Position numbers and translations under genes: made by a program. From an uncultured Actinomycetes bacterium (GTDB taxonomy: Bacteria > Actinomycetota > Acidimicrobiia > Acidimicrobiales > RAAP-2), in contig CAITOG010000235.1 in the NCBI GenBank assembly GCA_903893955.1, forward strand, positions 1 through 12,810: a stretch of DNA of 12,810 nt, in the 5' to 3' direction. Below are positions 6,393 to 12,810 of the stretch, one piece after another. The number at the start of each line of letters is the position of its first letter. Position 1 is the first letter of the stretch. Below the pieces are notes generated by a model. The model made no database searches. It saw only the letters and a list, made by a program, of their open reading frames with translations, and was not told the origin of the DNA.

Positions 6393-7961
6393 GTGGGACG
6401 CAAGATCCTGTTCATCACGACCGACCAGCAGCGCTACGACACGCTCGGCTGCAACGGCGGGGTCTACTCGTCGACGCCGGTCATGGATCGCTTGGCGGCT
6501 GAGGGCATCCGGTACGAGCGAGCCCAGCCCCAGTCGGTCGTCTGCATGCCGAGCCGATCGACCATGATCACCGGGCAGCACCCGAGCACGCATGGGGTGT
6601 GGATGAACGGCGTCCCGCTCGATCCGAGGGCACCGAGCATCGTCGAGGAGCTCCACGACGCCGGCTACTCGACGGCGCTGATCGGCAAAGCACACTTCGA
6701 GCCGTATTTCGACCCCTTCGGGCGTTTCGCGGAGAACAAGCTCGCCGCAGCAGACGCCTTCAGCGTCGAGGATGACTGGCACGACGGCCGACGAGGCCCA
6801 CACCGTGGCTTCGACCATCTCGAGATGGCCACCCACGGTCCCGCTGCGCCCCTGCACTACTCGCGTTGGTTGGCCCTCAACCATCCTGAGGCGCTCGGGA
6901 TGTTCTACCCAGTCCTCGACTCGAACTTCGAGGTCTCAGCGCTTGGGGGCGGGGACACCGGTGCCGTCCAGGTCCATGACAACCAGATCCCACGCGAGTG
7001 GTACCACACCGATTGGGTTGCTGATCGGACGATGGCGTGGCTCGGCGAGCGCGGTGCAGATGAGGACTGGTTCTGTTGGATGAGCTTCCCGGACCCGCAC
7101 CACCCATGGGACCCCCCAGCAGCTGAGGTCGGGCGGATCGCCTGGCGCGACATCGACCTGCCGGCTGGCTACATCGAGGACGCAGGCCAACGCGAGGGGA
7201 TCCTTGCTAGCAAGCCTCGGCACTGGATGGACTGGTACACGGGACGGCTGGTCTCGAACTTCGAGGCACCGCACGACTGGGTTCCGGCGACGATGACGCC
7301 AGACCAGCTCCGCGAGGTCACCGCCAAGAACGCTGTCGAGATCGAGCTGATCGACGAGGCGATCGGTCGAGTCCTCGCCGGGCTCGAGGCGCAAGGCATC
7401 GCCGACCAGGTCGACATCATCTTCACCACCGACCACGGCGAGCTCGGCGGAGACTTCGGCCTCCTCTTCAAGGGTCCGTACCACGTCGATGGCCTCATGC
7501 GATTACCGCTGATCTGGCGGCCTGCAGCCTCCGCCGGGATCGAACCCACCTCGATCAGTGCACCGGTGGGCTTGGTCGATCTGGCGCCGACGTTTGCCGC
7601 CATCGCAGGAGTCGAGGCGCAGGACTGGATGGAGGGGACCATGCTGCCGACGAGCGAGCGCGACGCGTCGGCGCGTGGCTTCGAGACCTCGCTGACCGAG
7701 TGGGACTCCGAGCTCTTTGGCGTTGGGATCCACCTTCGTAGCATCACGGCCAAGGGTCACGTGCTCACGACGTGCCTCCCCGGCTCCAGTCACGACGGGA
7801 CCGAGGGGGAGCTCTATGACCTCGTCGAGGATCCGCTCCAGCAGCACAACCTCTTCGATGAGCCGGGCCATCGGGCGGTGCGCGACGATCTTCTCAACCA
7901 GTTGTGGGATACCCAACCGCCGATGGCCGAGCCCAAGGCCCAGGTGGTGGCGCCGGTCTAG
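6393..7961 (+). CDS. Type I (formylglycine) sulfatase, Cys-type
   Basis: A 522-residue member of the alkaline-phosphatase-like sulfatase family. The N-terminal ILFITTDQQR supplies Asp11/Gln12 as metal ligands. CMPSRSTMITG (51-61) is the formylglycine signature, with Cys51 the residue to be oxidised. GKAHF gives Lys99 and His101, TTDHGELGGDFG gives Asp347 and His348 as the second half of the metal site, and FKGPYH gives Lys360 and His364. The set is complete, so an active sulfate-ester hydrolase is predicted; a phosphonate monoester hydrolase-like activity is the main alternative because motifs are shared. There is no signal peptide, so substrate is cleaved in the cytoplasm. GTG at 6393 directly abuts the preceding TAG, and GAGGA at 6381-6385 lies seven bases upstream, so the start is well supported. 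Maturation is expected from the radical-SAM enzyme encoded next. The substrate is unknown. Confidence 0.9.
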   Translation: MGRKILFITTDQQRYDTLGCNGGVYSSTPVMDRLAAEGIRYERAQPQSVVCMPSRSTMITGQHPSTHGVWMNGVPLDPRAPSIVEELHDAGYSTALIGKAHFEPYFDPFGRFAENKLAAADAFSVEDDWHDGRRGPHRGFDHLEMATHGPAAPLHYSRWLALNHPEALGMFYPVLDSNFEVSALGGGDTGAVQVHDNQIPREWYHTDWVADRTMAWLGERGADEDWFCWMSFPDPHHPWDPPAAEVGRIAWRDIDLPAGYIEDAGQREGILASKPRHWMDWYTGRLVSNFEAPHDWVPATMTPDQLREVTAKNAVEIELIDEAIGRVLAGLEAQGIADQVDIIFTTDHGELGGDFGLLFKGPYHVDGLMRLPLIWRPAASAGIEPTSISAPVGLVDLAPTFAAIAGVEAQDWMEGTMLPTSERDASARGFETSLTEWDSELFGVGIHLRSITAKGHVLTTCLPGSSHDGTEGELYDLVEDPLQQHNLFDEPGHRAVRDDLLNQLWDTQPPMAEPKAQVVAPV

Positions 7962-8145
7962 GAGATCGGCCGACTGTCGGTCCACTTGCCCGCTTGCGGA
8001 TCCACTGGAGATCATCGAAGGGCGAGGCTCCGTGGTTGTCACACTTGCTCCCTCGCCAGCGGATGTTCGGCGATAGCGTGCACACGTGCTCGACGGCCAG
8101 ACCCCTGTGACGCTTGGCATTCCCGCACGAGGTGGGTCGCCCCAG
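7962..8145. other. 184-nt intergenic gap between sulfatase and maturase; weak hairpins
   Basis: No convincing gene lies here. Seven bases after the sulfatase stop is a short hairpin, GGCCGA-CTG-TCGGTC (7968-7982, six pairs including one G-T), without a T-tract, so it is at best a weak terminator. Further on, GGCGAGG (8021-8027) and CCTCGCC (8051-8057) form a perfect 7-bp inverted repeat with a 23-nt spacer upstream of the maturase. A TTGTCA hexamer at 8036-8041 has no -10 at normal spacing. The gap suggests that the maturase may have its own promoter. Confidence 0.35.
8074..8079 (+). promoter_or_regulatory. Candidate -10 element of the maturase gene
   Basis: TAGCGT fits the TANNNT -10 pattern common in actinobacteria and would place transcription start at 8086, exactly on an in-frame GTG. 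That geometry is what a leaderless transcript would show. No good -35 is seen at normal spacing, and a six-base pattern with three fixed positions is frequent by chance. Confidence 0.28.
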
Positions 8146-9411
8146 ATGCCGTCGCCGCGGCCGATGACGGCACCAGGCTCCTTCCACGTCCTCGCCAAGC
8201 CCACCGGCCCCATCTGCAATCTCGACTGTGAGTACTGCTTTTTCTTGTCGAAGGAATCGCTCTATCCCGGCGATCGATTCCGAATGAGCGATGACCTCCT
8301 GGAGCTCTACATTCGCCAGCTTCTCGAAGCGCACGCCACAGAGACAGAGGTGACTGTGGCATGGCAGGGAGGAGAGCCGACGCTCATGGGGGTCGCGTTC
8401 TTCCGGCGCGCTGTCGAGCTCGCGGAGGAACTCCGGGGGCCAGGGCAGGTGCTCCAGCACACCATCCAGACGAACGGGACGCTCTTGACCGATGAGTGGT
8501 GCGAGCTGTTCGCCGCACACGGCTTCCTCGTCGGGATCAGCATCGATGGGCCACCCGAGCTCCATGACCGATTCCGCGTCGACAAGCGGGGCCAGGCCAG
8601 CTCTCCCAAGGTGCTTCGTGGGTTGGAGCTACTCACAGATCATGGCGTCGACTTCAACATCCTGTGCACCGTCAATGCTGCCAACCAGCACGCCCCCCTC
8701 GAGGTCTATCGCTACTTCCGAGATGACCTTGGGGCGAGGTTCATCCAGTTCATCCCGATCGTCGAGCGAGCAAACGAGACCGGCTTCCAGGAGGGCGACG
8801 AGGTAACCGATCGATCGGTCGATCCACTCGCTTGGGGACTGTTCCTCAACAAAGTCTTCGACGAGTGGCTCCCTCGAGATGTCGGGACCGTCTTCGTCTC
8901 GCAGTTCGATGCAGCCCTTGCATCTTGGCTCGGCGTCCCGCCAGCGCTCTGTGTGTTCGCAGAGACGTGCGGCAATGCGCTCGCACTTGAGCACAATGGT
9001 GACCTCTACTCATGCGATCACTTTGTCGAGCCCGACTACCTCCTCGGGAACATCCGCACCACCCACATGATCGAGCTCGTCGCCTCGCCTGCGCAGCGCG
9101 CCTTCGGCCAGGCGAAACGAGACGATCTTCCCCGGTACTGCCAGGAGTGCGACGTCCGATTCGCCTGCAACGGCGAGTGCCCCAAGAATCGGTTCACGAT
9201 GACGCCTGACGGCGAGCGCGGCCTGAACTACCTCTGTCCGAGTTACAAGGAGTTCTTCGGGCACATCGACGGGGCAATGCGCCTGATGGCCGGGCTGCGT
9301 CGACAGGGACGCTTCGCCGACGAGGTGAAGGAGATCATCGCTCAGACGGGTCGCAACGAGCCATGCCCGTGCGGGAGCGGTCGGAAGGCGAAGCAGTGCC
9401 ATCAGCGCTGA
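8146..9411 (+). CDS. Anaerobic-type sulfatase maturase (anSME), radical SAM/SPASM, with C-terminal SEC-C motif
   Basis: A 421-residue radical-SAM enzyme. The N-terminus reads SFHVLAKPTGPICNLDCEYC, giving the CX3CX2C cluster-binding cysteines Cys24, Cys28 and Cys31, followed by the WQGGEPTL SAM-binding motif. The C-terminal SPASM region has the anSME signature: FAETCGNALALEHNGDLYSC, then YCQECDVRFACNGECPKNRF and LNYLCPSYKEFF, enough cysteines for two auxiliary 4Fe-4S clusters. This family oxidises the active-site Cys or Ser of type I sulfatases to formylglycine in the cytoplasm. The flanking sulfatases are its obvious clients. The last 18 residues form a SEC-C motif, CPCGSGRKAKQCH (Cys407, Cys409, Cys418, His419), a small zinc-binding unit also found at the SecA C-terminus. 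The start is uncertain: ATG at 8146 has GAGGTGGG about ten bases upstream and gives the usual N-terminus; GTG at 8086 would add 20 unremarkable residues and suit a leaderless transcript. Confidence 0.92.
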   Translation: MPSPRPMTAPGSFHVLAKPTGPICNLDCEYCFFLSKESLYPGDRFRMSDDLLELYIRQLLEAHATETEVTVAWQGGEPTLMGVAFFRRAVELAEELRGPGQVLQHTIQTNGTLLTDEWCELFAAHGFLVGISIDGPPELHDRFRVDKRGQASSPKVLRGLELLTDHGVDFNILCTVNAANQHAPLEVYRYFRDDLGARFIQFIPIVERANETGFQEGDEVTDRSVDPLAWGLFLNKVFDEWLPRDVGTVFVSQFDAALASWLGVPPALCVFAETCGNALALEHNGDLYSCDHFVEPDYLLGNIRTTHMIELVASPAQRAFGQAKRDDLPRYCQECDVRFACNGECPKNRFTMTPDGERGLNYLCPSYKEFFGHIDGAMRLMAGLRRQGRFADEVKEIIAQTGRNEPCPCGSGRKAKQCHQR

Positions 9412-9540
9412 GCCCGGCAGCCAGTGCCTGCGATGCGAGGTCGCCTGTTGCCCACAGATTGCCCACCGCATCTGCCGCCGATCAGGGCTGCATTGCGTTG
9501 AACGCGTTGGACCCCGATGCAGCGAGGGAGAACACCAATC
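9412..9540. other. 129-nt intergenic gap between maturase and arylsulfatase
   Basis: No gene or convincing terminator is seen. Features are an 8-bp perfect palindrome AACGCGTT at 9500-9507 and GAGGGAG at 9524-9530, the probable ribosome-binding site ten bases before the arylsulfatase ATG. I cannot tell whether a separate promoter lies here; same-strand order allows co-transcription with the maturase. Confidence 0.35.
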
Positions 9541-11895
9541 ATGTCGAAGCAATTCCGAGGCAAGATCGCCGTCGACATCCGGGACTCCGAGCCCGATTGG
9601 TCCCCGTATCTCGCCCCGACGGCACCTGAGGGCTCGCCCAACGTCCTGATCATTGCCTGGGATGACCTCGGCTTCGCCACGATGGACACCTACGGGGGCC
9701 CGGTCAAGTGCCCGAACATGGCACGGATCGCCGAGCGTGGCGTGAAGTTCGCCAACTTCCACACCACCGCGCTGTGCTCGCCGACCAGGGCCTCGCTGTT
9801 GACCGGCCGAAACGCCACGTCGAACGGAATGGCCACCATCGCCGAATTCGCCTCGGGCTTTCCTGGAATCTCGACTCGCATCCCTTTCGAGAACGGCTTC
9901 ATCTCAGAGGTTCTGGCAGGGCAGGGCTACAACACCTACTGCGTCGGCAAGTGGCACCTGACGCCAGGTGAGGAGTGCAACCTCGCGGCTTACAAGGGCC
10001 GCTGGCCTCTCGGACGTGGATTCGAGCGTTTCTACGGCTGGCTCGGTGGCGAGACCAACTCCTACTTCCCTGACCTCGTCTACGACAACCATCCCATCGA
10101 GCCGCCGGCACGTCCGGAGGATGGCTACCACCTCGCCGATGACATGTCGGACAAGGCTGTCGAGTTCATTCGAGACGCCAAGGTCATCGATCCGGACAAG
10201 CCCTTCTTCATGTACCTCGCCCCGCAGGCGGGACACGCGCCTCACCTGGTCCCGCTCGAGTGGGCGGACCGCTACGAGGGAGTCTTCGACGACGGCTACG
10301 AAGCGATCCGAGCTGGCATCCTCGAGCGGCAGATCGAGCTCGGGCTCCTCCCCGAGGGCACGCTGCTCTCGGCGATCAACCCGCACGGTGAGCCGGAGCG
10401 GACCGGCCCAGATGGCCAGGCTTGGCCGCAGCTCGACACCGTGCGCCCCTGGGACACACTCAGCGACGATGAGCGACGCCTCTTCGCTCGCATGGCAGAG
10501 GTCTTCGCCGGGTACATCTCATACAACGACCACCAGCTGGGGAAGGTCCTCGACTACCTCGAGGAGTCTGACCAGCTCGATAACACGTTGATCATCGTCG
10601 TCTCTGATAACGGAGCGAGCGGCGAGGGTGGCCCCAACGGCAGCTTCAACGAGTGGCGGTTCTTCAACGGCGTCCCTGACACCGCCGCATCGACGCTGCC
10701 GCACATCGACGAGCTCGGGACACCTGCCTCAAACAACCACTACAACACCGGCTGGGCCTGGGCACTCGACACACCGTTCCCCTACTGGAAGCGGTGGGCC
10801 GGCGCTGAAGGCGGCGTGGCGGACATGTGCCTCATCTCGTGGCCGGCGAAGATCCCTGCCTCCAACGAGCCGCGACAGCAGTACATCCACGCGGTCGACA
10901 TCGTGCCGACGATCTACTCGCTCCTCGGCATCGAGCCGCCGGCGACCATCAATGGCTATCTCCAGAGCCCCGTCGAAGGTGAGAGCTTCGCCGCAGCGCT
11001 GACCGACCCGTCGGTCCCAGGCAAGAGCACGCAGTTCTACACGATGCTGGGCCAACGATCGATCTACCACGAAGGGTGGCTGGCCTCGACCGTCCACCCG
11101 CCACTCTCGAGCTGGGGGAACTTCGCCGGCGACGAGTGGGAGCTCTTCAACCTCGAGGTGGATCGTTCGCAATCCAACAACCTTGCTGCGGAGAATCCTG
11201 AGAAGGTCGAAGAGCTCAAGGCGCTGTGGTTCTACTACGCCGGCATCTACAACGGCCTGCCCCTGGATGATCGCAGCGCACTCGAACAGGTTCTCTCAGA
11301 GCGCCCTCGAGGAGCGCCAGTGCGAGATCAGTACATCTACTATCCGAACTCTGCCGACGTTCCCGAGTCTGCGGGTCCAGCTATCCCGGGGCGCTCCTAC
11401 AAGATCGCCGCCGGTGTCACGATCGATAGCTCCGACGCCGAGGGAGTCATCTGGGCTGCAGGTGGTGTCCCCGGCGGGCACAGCCTCTACGTGAAGGACC
11501 ATCGTCTTCGCTACACCTTCAACTGGATCGGCTCGGTGCTCCAGGATGTGGTGGCAGACGTTGACCTCGCTCCCGGCGACCACGTGCTCGTCGCAGAGTT
11601 CGCCGCCTCTGGTCCGAGCAGTAACCCGGACATGCCTGGCGCTGAGGGTCTCTTGACGCTCTACGTCGATGACGTCCAGGTCGGCCAGGAGACGATCATC
11701 ACGCAGCCCGGTTACTTCTGCCTTACCGGGGATGGCATCTGCGTCGGGCGCGACAGCTCCTCAGCCGTGACGCCTGAATACCAGGCGCCATTCGCCTTCA
11801 CGGGTGGGACGATCGACCGCGTGGTCGTCGACCTCTCAGGTGAGGCATACGTGGACCATGAGGCCAAGGTGCGGGCCTGGTTCGGGATCGACTGA
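9541..11895 (+). CDS. Arylsulfatase, PAS/AtsA-like large type I sulfatase, Cys-type
   Basis: A 784-residue arylsulfatase similar in length and layout to the large cytoplasmic-type enzymes of mycobacteria and related to Pseudomonas aeruginosa arylsulfatase (PAS). Visible active-site elements: Asp41/Asp42 in AWDDLGF, the formylglycine motif LCSPTRASLLTGR with Cys79, Lys137 and His139 in GKWHL, His232 in GHAPH, Asp356/Asn357 in VVSDNGASGEGG, and Lys417 in YWKRWAGAEGG. All expected ligands are present. The last 180 or so residues form a strand-rich C-terminal domain usual for this subgroup. It should cleave sulfate from aryl or alkyl sulfate esters. No hydrophobic signal peptide is present; the N-terminus (FRGKIAVDIRDSEPDW) is typical of the subgroup. 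ATG at 9541 is preferred because GAGGGAG lies ten bases before it; an in-frame ATG at 9517 adds eight residues and lacks such a site. It follows its probable activator by 129 nt. Natural substrate not predictable. Confidence 0.92.
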   Translation: MSKQFRGKIAVDIRDSEPDWSPYLAPTAPEGSPNVLIIAWDDLGFATMDTYGGPVKCPNMARIAERGVKFANFHTTALCSPTRASLLTGRNATSNGMATIAEFASGFPGISTRIPFENGFISEVLAGQGYNTYCVGKWHLTPGEECNLAAYKGRWPLGRGFERFYGWLGGETNSYFPDLVYDNHPIEPPARPEDGYHLADDMSDKAVEFIRDAKVIDPDKPFFMYLAPQAGHAPHLVPLEWADRYEGVFDDGYEAIRAGILERQIELGLLPEGTLLSAINPHGEPERTGPDGQAWPQLDTVRPWDTLSDDERRLFARMAEVFAGYISYNDHQLGKVLDYLEESDQLDNTLIIVVSDNGASGEGGPNGSFNEWRFFNGVPDTAASTLPHIDELGTPASNNHYNTGWAWALDTPFPYWKRWAGAEGGVADMCLISWPAKIPASNEPRQQYIHAVDIVPTIYSLLGIEPPATINGYLQSPVEGESFAAALTDPSVPGKSTQFYTMLGQRSIYHEGWLASTVHPPLSSWGNFAGDEWELFNLEVDRSQSNNLAAENPEKVEELKALWFYYAGIYNGLPLDDRSALEQVLSERPRGAPVRDQYIYYPNSADVPESAGPAIPGRSYKIAAGVTIDSSDAEGVIWAAGGVPGGHSLYVKDHRLRYTFNWIGSVLQDVVADVDLAPGDHVLVAEFAASGPSSNPDMPGAEGLLTLYVDDVQVGQETIITQPGYFCLTGDGICVGRDSSSAVTPEYQAPFAFTGGTIDRVVVDLSGEAYVDHEAKVRAWFGID

Positions 11896-11994
11896 CCGTC
11901 ACGCAGTTTCATCACTGGCGCGATGCCGTGAGGTCACCGACCCCTGACGGGGAGGGGAACGTTCGAGTCGCTGCCATCCAGCAGGGGGACCACG
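11896..11994. other. Convergent intergenic region, no clear terminator
   Basis: Ninety-nine bases lie between the ends of the convergent arylsulfatase and exporter genes, where a bidirectional terminator would be expected. Only CCCC-TGAC-GGGG (11941-11952), a four-pair hairpin without a T-tract, was found. This is too weak to call. Confidence 0.3.
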
Positions 11995-12810
11995 TCAACG
12001 CTCAGCGACGATCGCCGCGTTGATCCGGGCGCTGCGTCGACGTGTCACGGCGACACCGATGCTCGTCCCGACGATCAAGCCGAACGAGAGGCTGCCAGCG
12101 ATCTTCACGAACTCGCTGAAGTCGTGAAAGCTCTCGAGGATGTGCCCGCCAGCAAGGGTCGAGAGCCCTCGAAGCGCCATCGAGCCGACGGTCAGCACGA
12201 AGACCCCGCCGAGGATGATGACCAGGTTGGGGGGTCGGCGAGCGCCACGCGCCAGGAGCACTCCCGCCAAGGTCAGCACGGCGGCAGCGACGAAGGTCCC
12301 CGCAGCTGAGCCGAAGGCGATGGTCACTCCCAGCTGGACGCCCCACGCAAGGTAGACGCCGAAGAGCAGCCATCCCACGTCACGCCACCGTGCGGAGAAG
12401 GTCAAGGCCATGCCGAGGGTGAAGGGGATCCACGCAAGCACCGTCACTGCCCATGGGATGTTGTTGACGGTTGAGGAGTCGAGGAGGCTGGCAGTCCCAG
12501 CACCTGAGAGCGCAGCGCCGATCACGACCCCTGCAGCGAGCTGGGCGAGGATGAACGCCGACTGCACGAGCCGGATGGTGCCGACGGTGAACTGGCCAAC
12601 GGCGATCTCAGCCGCCGCCGCGCAGAGGAAGTCTCCTGGGATCATGACGAAGAGCGCCGGCACCATGACGAGGACGGGCCCGCCGTGCGCATGGGCGATG
12701 TTGAGGAAGGCGAAGCCGAACAGCGAGACCAGCGTCGCGGCGAGCACCGGCAACATGGTCCGCAGCACCGCGACCTTCTCCCCGACGAGGTAGACGACGG
12801 CCATCACGGC
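11995..12810 (-). CDS. ThrE-like threonine/serine exporter family membrane protein, N-terminally partial
   Basis: About 270 residues are visible, with some eight hydrophobic segments suited to membrane helices. The stretch VMIPGDFLCAAAAEIAVGQFTVGTIRLVQSA is characteristic of the end of the first ThrE domain (conserved PG and the following Gly-rich helix). After it come five more hydrophobic segments that match the second, ThrE_2-like half. Full family members are usually 400 or more residues, so the N-terminal part is almost certainly beyond the right edge. The GTG at 12807 and ATG at 12804 are then internal codons; no stop separates them from the window end. The family exports threonine and serine, or related small molecules, by proton-coupled transport in the inner membrane. 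It is transcribed towards the sulfatase block and shows no functional link to it. A basic C-terminal tail (TRRRSARINAAI) probably faces the cytoplasm. Exact substrate uncertain. Confidence 0.78.
   Translation of the reverse strand, partial: AVMAVVYLVGEKVAVLRTMLPVLAATLVSLFGFAFLNIAHAHGGPVLVMVPALFVMIPGDFLCAAAAEIAVGQFTVGTIRLVQSAFILAQLAAGVVIGAALSGAGTASLLDSSTVNNIPWAVTVLAWIPFTLGMALTFSARWRDVGWLLFGVYLAWGVQLGVTIAFGSAAGTFVAAAVLTLAGVLLARGARRPPNLVIILGGVFVLTVGSMALRGLSTLAGGHILESFHDFSEFVKIAGSLSFGLIVGTSIGVAVTRRRSARINAAIVAER

Noticed and set aside
9010..9762. A 250-codon minus-strand open frame spanning the maturase end, the gap and the arylsulfatase start
   Set aside because: No recognisable motif; it crosses two strongly supported opposite-strand genes.
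11941..11952. CCCC-TGAC-GGGG hairpin as terminator between the convergent genes
   Set aside because: Only four pairs and no T-tract; not distinguishable from chance in GC-rich DNA.

Overview
The window is GC-rich, densely coded DNA with many GTG starts and short or overlapping gene junctions. This suits a high-GC actinobacterium. An uncultured, possibly marine or host-associated acidimicrobial lineage is a plausible guess, but it rests on composition and gene content only; no rRNA or marker gene is present. There are eleven protein genes, one of them cut by the right edge. I saw no RNA gene, CRISPR array, transposase or integrase.

Left block (7-4000, minus strand, read right to left): a sulfotransferase, two tandem GH99-like/WbsX-type proteins, and a crotonase-family protein. 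The junctions are tight (5 nt between the first two, 21 nt between the GH99-like pair, a 4-nt GTGA overlap into the crotonase), so this is probably one operon. Its first three genes look like production or tailoring of a sulfated glycan or glycolipid. The crotonase lacks both glutamates of classical enoyl-CoA hydratases.

Centre: an 80-bp region (4001-4080) separates this operon from a second, different sulfotransferase on the plus strand.

Right block (4081-11895, plus strand): sulfotransferase, subfamily-I haloalkane dehalogenase-like hydrolase, small SRPBCC protein, type I sulfatase, radical-SAM anaerobic-type sulfatase maturase (anSME) with a C-terminal SEC-C motif, and a large PAS-like arylsulfatase. 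Dehalogenase, SRPBCC and first sulfatase are fused at their junctions (1-nt overlap, then a zero-gap GTG). Both sulfatases carry a Cys-type formylglycine motif, no obvious signal peptide and the expected metal ligands, so the maturase between them is the probable activator of both in the cytoplasm.

Right edge (11995-12810, minus strand): the C-terminal part of a ThrE-like amino-acid exporter, convergent with the arylsulfatase.

The unifying theme is sulfate-ester chemistry: two sulfotransferases that can add sulfate, two sulfatases that can remove it and the enzyme that activates them, interleaved with GH99-like glycan proteins, a dehalogenase-fold hydrolase and an atypical crotonase. Each family is known. 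The combination, and a shared substrate (possibly sulfated, glycosylated or halogenated), is inference.
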